Made by a program: the position numbers and the translations under genes | From: Bacillota bacterium | GTDB lineage: Bacteria; Eremiobacterota; SpSt-956; JAKJGF01 | Assembly: GCA_029555925.1 (NCBI GenBank) | Contig: JAKPQU010000448.1 | Span: 1 to 15,385 of the forward strand | Length of the DNA stretch: 15,385 nucleotides | Direction of reading: 5' to 3' | Shown here: one piece after another, positions 1-5,639 of the stretch | Layout of the letters: every line of letters starts with the position of its first letter | Position numbering within the stretch: position 1 is the stretch's first letter | The notes under the pieces: generated by a model | Told to the model about the DNA's origin: nothing | What the model saw: the letters and a program-made list of their open reading frames with translations, nothing else | The model's database searches: none

Positions 1-31
1 TGCCTGGCGGGCTCTGGAGAAGAAAAATTAG
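1..31. repeat. Partial copy of dispersed repeat family at the left edge
   Basis: The first bases (TGCCTGGCGGG...TGGAGAAGAAAAATT) resemble the reverse complement of the core of the 97-bp repeats at 1795-1987, which reads TGCCTGCCTGGTGTTCCGGA followed by GAAAAAAAT. The match is imperfect, with a few substitutions and one or two single-base gaps. The same family occurs at 1716-1745, and another part of it closes the window. Being cut by the window edge, its true length cannot be seen. Confidence 0.45.
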
Positions 32-155
32 TTTTTATATAGAATTAAAAATTAAATAAGGGCTAATTTATTGTCTGTAAAACAAATTAAATAAGGCAAA
101 TTATTTTTCTTCGTAAGAGCCTGTCAGGCAGAAGCTGATAAATGGTTACTAATTT

Positions 156-182
156 ACCTGTAGCGGTAATAAGGTTACAGGT
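156..182 (+). promoter_or_regulatory. Hairpin just upstream of the FAD oxidoreductase start
   Basis: ACCTGTA (156-162) and TACAGGT (176-182) are perfect 7-bp inverted arms around a 13-nt loop, ending 11 nt before the ATG at 194. No good Shine-Dalgarno sequence lies between hairpin and start, so the structure may be a transcriptional operator or a translational control hairpin. A second small palindrome, GCCTG-T-CAGGC, lies at 119-129. A direct repeat AAATTAAATAAGG occurs at 49-61 and 84-96. Function is inferred from position only. Confidence 0.3.
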
Positions 183-193
183 GCCCCTTAAAT

Positions 194-1570
194 ATGAATA
201 TGAACGACAGAAATCTGGACAAATATTATGACGTAATAGTAATAGGTGCAGGAGTAAGCGGTGTGTGTGCCGCTCTTGCATCCTCCAGAAATGGTGCAAA
301 AACATTGCTGGTAGAGAAGTACGGTTACCCGGGTGGTATGGCAACTGGTGCCTGGGTTCACAGTATGCTGACCTTTCACGGAAAAAAAGGACATAAAATT
401 ATCGGAGGTATAGCAGAAGAAATTATTCAAAATTTAATTTCTACAGGAGGTACTTACGGCCACATCAGAGATACCATAGGGGTAGCTTATTCAGTAACAC
501 CAAATAACTCTGATAAACTGAAATATATTCTTCTCCTGTTACTTGAAAATTCTACAGTTGCTCCTCTGTTCAATACTTATTTTATTAAACCTGTTATGGA
601 GAACGGGAAAATTAAAGGGGTAATACTTGAAAATAACAGGGGGAGTTTTCATATAACCGGCAAGGTATTTATTGATGCTTCCGGGGAAGGGATACTTGCC
701 GCAAGAGCAGGCAATGAATTTGAAGCAGGCCGTAATGACAGAGTGCAGCCGGTAACCCTTATATTTAAAATCAGAAACGTAAACATAAAAGAGATAATAG
801 ATATTATGATGGAAGAGAGAGATAATTTTCATAATGAAACACTCTTTAACCATTTAAAAAACACACCTTGCCTGGGTGTATCAGGTTTTTTCAGTGAATG
901 GAAAGGTGCCAGGCTAAAGGTTCCAAGAGACAGAATACTCTTCTATCAGACCATGGAAGAAGATGAAATAGGAGTAAACAGTACAAGAATAAATGATATA
1001 GATCCGTCTGACCCGGTGGATATTCTTTATGCGGAAAGGGAAGGACGCCGTCAGATGTATGAAATATTTAATTTTTTGAAAAAAAAATTAAGGCCCTTCA
1101 AAAATGCAAAAATATCAGGAGAAGCTCCACTTCTTGGTATAAGAGAAGTCAGAAGGATAAAAGGGAAATATGTTCTGACAGAAGAAGATCTCCTTCATGG
1201 TCGCAGATTCCCTGATGAAGTAGCTCTGGGAGGATTTCCTATAGACATCCATCGTCCCGAAGGAAGCGGAATAGAATCTGAAGAAGTAGGAGGGCAGGGT
1301 TTCTATGGTATCCCTTATTATAGTCTCGTTGCTGATAAAATACCCAATTTATTCATTACAGGTAAATGCTTTTCTGCAACCTTTCGTGCCCATGCTTCTG
1401 CCAGGGTTCAGGCTACATCCATGGCAATGGGTCAGGCAGTCGGGACTGCGGCAGCTATCTCTATCCAGGAAAAAACAGATCCTTCTCTTCTCTCTACCGA
1501 TATGTTAAGGAAAAAACTGATCAGCCAATCAGCCATACTCGAGCCTGAAGAACCTTCTGAATTGATATAG
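194..1570 (+). CDS. FAD-dependent oxidoreductase (FAD_oxidored family)
   Basis: A 458-residue cytoplasmic flavoprotein. The N-terminus holds a Rossmann dinucleotide-binding motif, G18-x-G20-x-x-G23, inside a hydrophobic beta strand (YDVIVIG), with E41 at the end of the second strand positioned to bind the adenosine ribose and a GG pair (G47-G48) following. The middle segment LGIREVRRIKGKYVLTEEDL and the C-terminal FITGKCFSATFRAHASARVQ followed by MGQAVGTAAA are typical of the PF12831-type FAD-dependent oxidoreductases, and the C-terminal part closes the FAD site. The length is normal for the family. The substrate is unknown, as it is for most members. The first ATG at 194 lacks a clear ribosome binding site and ATG 200 is an equally possible start. 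A run of nine A (1079-1087) lies inside the gene. It stands alone, with 1 kb of repeat-rich DNA after it. Confidence 0.85.
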   Translation: MNMNDRNLDKYYDVIVIGAGVSGVCAALASSRNGAKTLLVEKYGYPGGMATGAWVHSMLTFHGKKGHKIIGGIAEEIIQNLISTGGTYGHIRDTIGVAYSVTPNNSDKLKYILLLLLENSTVAPLFNTYFIKPVMENGKIKGVILENNRGSFHITGKVFIDASGEGILAARAGNEFEAGRNDRVQPVTLIFKIRNVNIKEIIDIMMEERDNFHNETLFNHLKNTPCLGVSGFFSEWKGARLKVPRDRILFYQTMEEDEIGVNSTRINDIDPSDPVDILYAEREGRRQMYEIFNFLKKKLRPFKNAKISGEAPLLGIREVRRIKGKYVLTEEDLLHGRRFPDEVALGGFPIDIHRPEGSGIESEEVGGQGFYGIPYYSLVADKIPNLFITGKCFSATFRAHASARVQATSMAMGQAVGTAAAISIQEKTDPSLLSTDMLRKKLISQSAILEPEEPSELI

Positions 1571-1669
1571 CCCACGGAACAATATAAATTATTTGGATAA
1601 ACTGCCCCTACTTCATTTTCATCTATACTTTATTGCATAAATAATTGCATCACTGAAGAATTTGATACC

Positions 1670-1745
1670 AAATTGCTTTAATTAAACTGAACAATTTGAA
1701 TAATAGGTAAATACTGTCTGCCTGACTGATGCTCCTCCGAAAAAA
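1670..1745 (+). repeat. Dispersed repeat, second copy at the window end
   Basis: Positions 1670-1723 match 15332-15385 over 54 bp with only two differences, both C/T transitions. Both copies contain the palindrome TTTAATTAAA and end in CTGTCTGCCT. Here the copy continues as GACTGATGCTCC and an A-rich run (1724-1745), which resembles the inverted core of the 97-bp repeats at 1795-1987. The other copy is cut off by the window end, so the full length of the shared element is at least 54 bp. Confidence 0.8.
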
Positions 1746-1794
1746 ATCTAAACTGCAACGTTTATAACAGTTACAGCTTATATCATGCTACTTT

Positions 1795-1987
1795 ACATTA
1801 TAATTCAATAAAATATACCTGTACTGCCGTGATATTTTTTTCTCCGGAACACCAGGCAGGCAGACTACTATGTCTAAAGCTAAATAGTATTACATTATAA
1901 TTCAATAAAATATACCTGTGCTGCCGTGATATTTTTTTCTCCGGAGCACCAGACAGGTAGACTACTATGTCTAAAGCTAAATAGTAT
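1795..1987. repeat. Two tandem 97-bp repeat copies
   Basis: Copy one spans 1795-1891 and copy two 1892-1987, with a period of exactly 97 bp. The visible differences are few and are transitions, for example GTACTG/GTGCTG and CCGGAACACC/CCGGAGCACC. Each copy contains a core CTCCGGARCACCAGRCAGGY followed by AGACTACTATGTCT. The reverse complement of this core is seen again at 1716-1745 and at 1-31, so the family is interspersed as well as tandem. It carries no start codon with a ribosome binding site and is probably non-coding. Confidence 0.85.
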
Positions 1988-2119
1988 AAGTAAGAGTTCA
2001 ATATGATAGGTACGGAAGAACGAAATTATCAGTAAGAAGATTATTTGTTTTCGGGAAGGGCCGGCCATTGAAATTCCCAATGACTTTATCTATGCAAAGG
2101 AGTATAGAATTTAAGTCGT

Positions 2120-2190
2120 CGTGACGCGTAACGCGTGATGCGTGACAGGTTTAATCCCTGTGCATCATGTATTACGCTTTACGCATTACG
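2120..2190. repeat. Heptameric tandem repeats facing each other (foldback)
   Basis: The left arm (2120-2149) is built of 7-bp units: CGTGACG, CGTAACG, CGTGATG, then CGTGACAGG. The right arm (2157-2190) is the same motif in reverse complement, in degenerate 7-bp steps. Together they form a long imperfect inverted repeat that could extrude as a hairpin. There is no T-run after it, so it is not an obvious terminator. It belongs to the family of GTRAC-type heptamers found at six further places in this window. Confidence 0.75.
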
Positions 2191-2247
2191 AAGTCATTAT
2201 TTATGGATAGTTATGAAACTACCTATAAAGTCTATTTATATGAGAAT

Positions 2248-2270
2248 CGTAATACGTAACTCGTGACGGG
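2248..2270. repeat. Short heptameric repeat block
   Basis: Three 7-bp units, CGTAATA, CGTAACT and CGTGACG, followed by GGGAGG-type sequence. Same family as 2120-2190. Confidence 0.65.
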
Positions 2271-2328
2271 AGGATAAATTATCGCTTTTCGTTGTGCCCG
2301 GAAGGTTATGTCTATTAGTTCAGATGCT

Positions 2329-2361
2329 CGTTACCCGTGACGAGTGACGCGTAACGGGAGG
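2329..2361. repeat. Heptameric repeat block
   Basis: Four 7-bp units, CGTTACC (inverted sense), CGTGACG, AGTGACG and CGTAACG, followed by GGAGG. The outer units CGTTAC and GTAACG are complementary, so the block can fold back. Same family as 2120-2190. Confidence 0.65.
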
Positions 2362-2402
2362 CATGAGAGAGGATTTAACAGTATTGTTTCTTCTTTAAAA
2401 AA

Positions 2403-2510
2403 TTACCAGATTCTGGATTTTCTGGTTTTCCGTCTTATTATTCTCCATAAAAAGCGGATTAATACTATCAGGACCCTTAAGAACAAAATAACCAATCTGA
2501 TAAGCATCAT
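2403..2510 (-). CDS. Possible small hydrophobic, basic-tailed peptide (35 aa)
   Basis: A short minus-strand frame of 35 residues. It starts at the ATG at 2510-2508, six nt after an AGGAGA ribosome binding site; an in-frame ATG two codons earlier lies too close to that site. A TATAAT hexamer at 2553-2548 would place a transcript start about 30 nt upstream. The product begins MMLIRLVILFLRVLIVLI, a single amphipathic or transmembrane helix, followed by a strongly basic tail rich in Arg and Lys with three Trp-type aromatic positions. An ACCAGA/TCTGGT hairpin (2426-2405) followed by AATTTTTT overlaps the stop codon and could be a weak terminator. No family is recognised. Such peptides can be type I toxins or small membrane regulators, but hydrophobic frames also arise by chance in AT-rich DNA. 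Confidence 0.3.
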   Translation of the reverse strand: MMLIRLVILFLRVLIVLIRFLWRIIRRKTRKSRIW

Positions 2511-2547
2511 ATACATTCTCCTGATTTTTTTATAATTGTAGCTATTT

Positions 2548-2553
2548 ATTATA
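2548..2553 (-). promoter_or_regulatory. Candidate -10 box for the small minus-strand ORF
   Basis: A perfect TATAAT on the minus strand, 38 nt before the ATG at 2510. The hexamer 17 bp further upstream (TGTTCA) is a poor -35 match. In AT-rich DNA a single TATAAT is weak evidence, but together with the ribosome binding site at the expected distance it makes the small frame more credible. Confidence 0.25.
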
Positions 2554-2621
2554 ACATATTAAATAAATTTTGAACAGGAGTAATTTTACGAAGGAATCTA
2601 CAGGTACCTTTAAAAATGAAA

Positions 2622-3353
2622 TCAATCTTTTACTGCAAGTCGTTTCTTATGAAAGATATACCCCCTCAACTGAGACAGGTAATGTTTTATTTCGCCAAAA
2701 TTCATTTTACTTCTTCCTGTGGTACGGTTCCTGAAAGTATATGGAATTTCTTTCCATCTTTTATAATTTCCCTTTACCATAATTTCAAGCCCTATTTTAA
2801 AGCCTTTCGGGTCAAGAGTTACTCCGTCGAGTATATGTCGTTTAAAAAAGAAATAACCGGAAGTTCTGTCTTTTACACCGGTAAAAGGGAAAGCAATAAC
2901 TACTGCTACCCAGGAAATTATTCTTCTTGAAAGAGGCCAGTTTTCTATTTTTCCTCCTTTAATATATCTGCTGCCCACTACAAGCTCATTTTTCTGTCTT
3001 GCTATGGCATCTATCATTTTAGGTATAATAACAGGGTCATGGCTTAAATCCCCGTCCATAACACCGATAATATCGCCTTTTGCAATTTTCATACCATCAA
3101 GAACTGCCGAAGAGAGTCCTGATTTTCCAGGCCTGCTTACCAGTTGAAGTGGATATTTTTTCGCCAGTTCACTGGCCACGTCACCCGTTCCATCTGGTGA
3201 ATTATCATCAACAATGACTATTTCCAGGTCAAATTTATCTTTTTTTACAATAGAAAATATATTCTTTATAAGTTCAGGAATATTATCTTTTTCATTGTAG
3301 GTGGGAACTATTATAGATACAGAAGGTATCTCTTTTTCTGCCAACAAAATCAC
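2622..3353 (-). CDS. GT2 glycosyltransferase, polyprenol-phosphate mannose synthase-like
   Basis: A 243-residue enzyme of glycosyltransferase family 2, closest by motif to dolichol/polyprenol monophosphate mannose synthases (Dpm1 type), which transfer a sugar from a nucleotide donor to a polyprenyl phosphate at the membrane. Visible landmarks are SIIVPTYNEKDNIPEL (residues 13-28), IVIVDDNSPDGT (45-56), the metal-binding D100-G-D102 in VMDGDLSHDP, VVGSRYIKGG, and the C-terminal RTTGRSKMNFGE. There is no C-terminal membrane domain, matching the single-domain soluble members. The start is GTG at 3353-3351; an in-frame TAA lies shortly upstream, so it cannot start earlier, yet the ribosome binding site is weak. 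It ends in TGA, the only conventional TGA stop in the window. Mannose as the sugar is inferred from family only. Its product could serve the TMTC-like protein at 12749-14827. Confidence 0.85.
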   Translation of the reverse strand: MILLAEKEIPSVSIIVPTYNEKDNIPELIKNIFSIVKKDKFDLEIVIVDDNSPDGTGDVASELAKKYPLQLVSRPGKSGLSSAVLDGMKIAKGDIIGVMDGDLSHDPVIIPKMIDAIARQKNELVVGSRYIKGGKIENWPLSRRIISWVAVVIAFPFTGVKDRTSGYFFFKRHILDGVTLDPKGFKIGLEIMVKGNYKRWKEIPYTFRNRTTGRSKMNFGEIKHYLSQLRGYIFHKKRLAVKD

Positions 3354-3633
3354 CAGCTTTTATAAAAATGAAAATTCATATTTCTTCAGAATAATTCAAA
3401 ATCCTCCTGACTTTTTATATTTATAATGAAGGACATAGAAGGTTATCATAGAAGTTATAAATATAGTCATTAATTACTGGAGTGAATAGTGAAAAGCCAG
3501 AAAACCTTATCTAATCTGGTGTATAACATATTAAAATATTAATTGCTTATGCTCAGTTCAGTAATTTGTGACGCGTAACGTGCGACCCGTGACGGTAGAA
3601 ATATTTATAGCCTGAACAGGAGGTGATAGACAT
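3354..3633. other. Divergent intergenic region with heptamer repeats
   Basis: This 280-bp gap separates the minus-strand glycosyltransferase from the plus-strand selenoprotein gene and should carry promoters for both, though none is convincing. It contains an orphan AGGAGG on the minus strand (3408-3403) that is not in range of the glycosyltransferase start. It also contains two AGTGAA-type heptamers (3481-3494) and five heptamer units at 3560-3594 (AGTAATT, TGTGACG, CGTAACG, TGCGACC, CGTGACG). Confidence 0.5.
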
Positions 3634-4167
3634 ATGAGACAATTATTTGTATTATTATGTATTCTTATATTTGCCGGCTGCCAGGGACAGAAAACAGAGA
3701 CAGCCACTCCAACTGATAACGTTTCTCAGAGGCAGACAGTAAAGGGGACAGAAGGAGTCGAGAAGGATAATCTGGCTCTTAATTTCTCTCTCACTGATAT
3801 GTCAGGGAAAATGTTTGATCTCCATAGTTTAAGAGGTAAAAAAGCAGTTCATATTGTGTTCTGGTCAGGCGGATGAGGAGCCTGTATTCAGGAGGTTCCT
3901 GAATTAAACTCATTATATGAGAGTTACAAAGGAAAACCAATAGAACTGCTTTCTATTAACTGTGGTGAAGAAAAATCAACAATAGAGGAAACTATAAATA
4001 CAAAAGGTATCAAATATAATACATTGCTCGATCCCGATGGCAAGACTGCTGCTGCTTATAAAGTACAGTATATTCCGCTGAATATCCTGGTAGACATAAA
4101 CGGGAAAATAATATATCGTGAAAACGGAATACCTTCAGAAGAGCTGATAAAGAAAGCTTACAAATAA
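3634..4167 (+). CDS. Thioredoxin/TlpA-like lipoprotein with predicted selenocysteine at residue 81
   Basis: A 177-residue product if the in-frame TGA at 3874-3876 is read as selenocysteine. The N-terminus MRQLFVLLCILIFAGC is a lipoprotein signal with lipobox IFAGC, so Cys16 would be lipidated and the protein anchored outside the cytoplasmic membrane. A linker follows to about residue 46, then a thioredoxin fold: FSLTDMSGKMFDLHSLRGK, VHIVFWSGG, then Sec81-Gly-Ala-Cys84, then IQEVPELNSLY. TlpA/ResA-type proteins read FWATWCGPC here, so the TGA replaces exactly the first catalytic Cys. Downstream, LLDPDGKTAAAYKVQYIPLNILVDINGKI supplies the cis-Pro loop (YIP) and last strands. The start has the best ribosome binding site of the window, AGGAGGTGA at 3618-3626. 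Role inferred: extracytoplasmic thiol redox or peroxide chemistry. A conventional call would end at 3876 and give a meaningless 80-residue protein. Confidence 0.88.
3874..3904 (+). promoter_or_regulatory. Predicted bacterial SECIS element with its UGA
   Basis: After the TGA (3874-3876), ATTCAGGA (3886-3893) and TCCTGAAT (3897-3904) form a perfect 8-bp stem closed by GGT (3894-3896). If the top A-U pair opens, the loop is AGGUU. A short apical stem with G residues at the start of the loop, roughly 16-37 nt after the UGA, is the known bacterial SECIS layout recognised by SelB; here the apical G is 18 nt downstream. The E. coli fdhF SECIS also presents GGU in its loop. The hairpin lies inside the coding frame, encoding part of CIQEVPEL, so some of it is constrained by protein sequence. 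Confidence 0.75.
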
Positions 4168-4171
4168 GGCA

Positions 4172-4197
4172 GTAACGCGTGAGTATTCACGCGTTAC
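4172..4197 (+). repeat. Perfect inverted repeat between the selenoprotein and HEAT genes
   Basis: GTAACGCGTGA (4172-4182) and TCACGCGTTAC (4187-4197) are perfect 11-bp arms around GTAT. No T-run follows, so transcription probably continues into the HEAT gene 30 nt later. The arms are made of the same CGTGA/GTAACGC motif as the heptamer repeats elsewhere in the window. It may act as an RNA stability or processing hairpin, or simply be a repeat insertion. Confidence 0.7.
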
Positions 4198-4227
4198 CTG
4201 TCACAATAATCAGAAGGAGAACAACCT

Positions 4228-5412
4228 TTGAATAAAAAGCTCTGCACTTTTATACTGATATTATTTACTGTAACGTTATTATCTGCTGCAGATATAGAAA
4301 ATCAATGCTGGCAGGTTTTAAAGACAAATATTTATAAAGCTGATATAAATAAAAAACTTATTTTAATGGCCATTCTTGGAAACCTTAAGGATAAAAGCTC
4401 TATATTTTTGCTTCAACAGGCACTTCAGGATAATGATATAAGAGTGAAAGGAGAAGCTCTTATTGCTCTTGGAAAACATAAGGATAATTCTATTATACCT
4501 TTGCTGGAAAAATATATTGATGACAGAAACAGTTCTGTAAGGAGTGCTGCCATACAGGCTATGGTAGAGACAGATGATCCTGCTGTAGTTCCGATGATTG
4601 AAGAATCATTAAAAGACGACGATCCTGAGATAAGAGTCACTGCAGCAAGGGCTTTACTCGAGTTTCATCTTCCTTCTTCGATAGACGCACTGAAAAATGT
4701 ATCAAAAGATAATGATCCCTTAGCAAGATGTTTTATAGATTCGGCTTTAAAAGAAATTATGTTTACGAATAATATAAACCTTGCAAAAAAATCCATTAAA
4801 GACAAAAATCCGGGAGTACGCTCCATTGCGGCTATAGCTCTGGGGAAAGCAGGCGATATTTCTGCCGTGCCACTTCTGGAGAAAAGTCTGGCAGATGAAA
4901 ATTCCTGGGTTGTTTATTCGGCAATAGAAGCTCTGGGAAGAATTGGTTCTCCTTCTGCAGTACCTTCTCTGGAAAGAATGTTAAAAAAAGAAGCTTTTAA
5001 AATTGATGCAATAAAAGCCCTGGGGTTTATAAAAAATAACAGTTCACTGGAAATATTAAAAAAATATGCAGATGATAAAAATCCGGCTGTAAGAGTTGTA
5101 GTAATGGAGTCCATAGGCAGGGCAGGTAATAATTCTGTCACAGGAACTCTTTCTGCCGCACTTAAAGATAGCAATACTTCAGTGAGGGCATCTGCATTGA
5201 ATGCTTCAGGAAAATTAAAACTTATAAACATGCAGGATCTCATAGTAAAAGCCCTTGAAGATAAAAACTATAATGTCAGATCTGAAGCTATCATGGCACT
5301 GGGAGAACTCTCCAATCCTAAAAGTATAGCAATTCTGGAGAAATTTCTTAAAGATAATAAATATGACATATGGGCTTCTGCAGCAATAATAAATATTATA
5401 TCACCTGATTAA
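4228..5412 (+). CDS. Exported HEAT-repeat protein
   Basis: A 394-residue protein starting at TTG 4228, chosen because AAGGAGA lies at 4214-4220 and the resulting N-terminus is a proper signal peptide (MNKKLCTFILILFTVTLLSAA, cleavage expected near residue 21). The mature part is almost entirely HEAT repeats of about 31 residues, roughly ten or eleven of them. Recurrent signatures are DxNxxVRxxAxxALG and SAVPLLEKSL, for example DKNPGVRSIAAIALGKAGDI, DENSWVVYSAIEALGRIG and DKNYNVRSEAIMALGEL. This is the PBS-lyase-like HEAT type that makes a curved protein-binding scaffold; no catalytic domain is visible. It starts 60 nt after the selenoprotein gene without a terminator between, so the two are probably co-transcribed and both act outside the cytoplasm. 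A partner relationship is only inferred. No TPR, sugar-binding or protease segment is present. Confidence 0.85.
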   Translation: MNKKLCTFILILFTVTLLSAADIENQCWQVLKTNIYKADINKKLILMAILGNLKDKSSIFLLQQALQDNDIRVKGEALIALGKHKDNSIIPLLEKYIDDRNSSVRSAAIQAMVETDDPAVVPMIEESLKDDDPEIRVTAARALLEFHLPSSIDALKNVSKDNDPLARCFIDSALKEIMFTNNINLAKKSIKDKNPGVRSIAAIALGKAGDISAVPLLEKSLADENSWVVYSAIEALGRIGSPSAVPSLERMLKKEAFKIDAIKALGFIKNNSSLEILKKYADDKNPAVRVVVMESIGRAGNNSVTGTLSAALKDSNTSVRASALNASGKLKLINMQDLIVKALEDKNYNVRSEAIMALGELSNPKSIAILEKFLKDNKYDIWASAAIINIISPD

Positions 5413-5427
5413 TTGATTTTGAAAATA

Positions 5428-5531
5428 CTATACTTTCGCACTTTTTTATAAAACCTTTGATTTTATTGACTTCAGTTGAAACATAAAATTTAATAAATTC
5501 AAGGCTTTTTCTGAAATCTGCGAAAGTATAG
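5428..5531. repeat. 104-bp element bounded by 13-bp perfect inverted repeats
   Basis: CTATACTTTCGCA (5428-5440) and TGCGAAAGTATAG (5519-5531) are exact inverse complements, 78 bp apart. Inner segments are also roughly complementary (CCTTTGATTTTATT near 5453 against AATAAATTCAAGG near 5493), so the whole unit could fold into one long imperfect hairpin. It lies just after the HEAT gene and before the octapeptide-repeat gene. It may be a MITE-like miniature element or a structured 3' end; no adjacent target-site duplication was established. Compare the 102-bp element at 8373-8474. Confidence 0.55.
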
Positions 5532-5557
5532 AAAATATAAATATTTCAAAAAATTTT

Positions 5558-5590
5558 AAGATTTTTTTAAGATTTTTTTAAGATTTTTCA
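5558..5590 (+). repeat. Three 11-bp tandem T-tract repeats
   Basis: AAGATTTTTTT occurs at 5558-5568 and 5569-5579, and once more with two changes at 5580-5590. T-tracts phased at about one helical turn are known to bend DNA. The block lies about 50 bp upstream of the ATG of the next gene, where curved DNA can act as an upstream promoter element. That role is inferred. Confidence 0.6.
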
Positions 5591-5639
5591 TGTATTATTT
5601 AAATAATTAGAATAAAAGTTTTTCAAGGAGGAGTATATA

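Larger units (their letters stand above)
1571..2402. other. Long intergenic, repeat-rich region without a convincing gene
   Basis: About 830 bp with no supported coding region. It holds the dispersed repeat at 1670-1745, two 97-bp tandem copies at 1795-1987 and three blocks of 7-bp-periodic repeats (2120-2190, 2248-2270, 2329-2361). Short open frames run through the 97-bp copies on the minus strand, but the two copies are read in different frames because 97 is not a multiple of three, so they are not credible genes. A GGCCGGCC octamer lies near 2060 inside otherwise AT-rich sequence. Nothing is recognised at 1571-1669 or 1988-2119. No terminator is evident after the oxidoreductase. Confidence 0.6.

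Noticed and set aside
1079..1087. Nine-A tract in the oxidoreductase as a phase-variation switch
   Set aside because: Homopolymers of this length occur by chance in AT-rich Lys codons; the gene is intact, cytoplasmic and not a surface structure. There is no evidence of length variation.
1795..1987. CRISPR array
   Set aside because: Only two contiguous 97-bp copies with no spacers, and no cas genes. The heptamer blocks are also unlike CRISPR repeats.
1798..2080. Two overlapping minus-strand frames through the 97-bp repeats
   Set aside because: They arise because the repeat lacks stops; the two copies are read in different frames, there is no ribosome binding site, and related copies elsewhere are not coding.
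2344..2535. A 63-residue plus-strand open frame
   Set aside because: It begins inside heptamer repeat sequence, has no ribosome binding site and shows no recognisable domain. The opposite strand has the better-supported small frame.
3634..3876. An 80-residue stand-alone lipoprotein ending at TGA
   Set aside because: Thioredoxin-fold sequence continues in frame for 96 codons beyond the TGA, with the CxxC context and cis-Pro loop intact, so a truncated gene is far less likely than Sec readthrough.
3634..4167. TGA reassigned to Trp or Gly (alternative genetic code)
   Set aside because: No other gene in the window uses in-frame TGA, Trp is encoded by TGG throughout, and the glycosyltransferase ends in TGA. 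The TGA position and the hairpin also fit Sec specifically.
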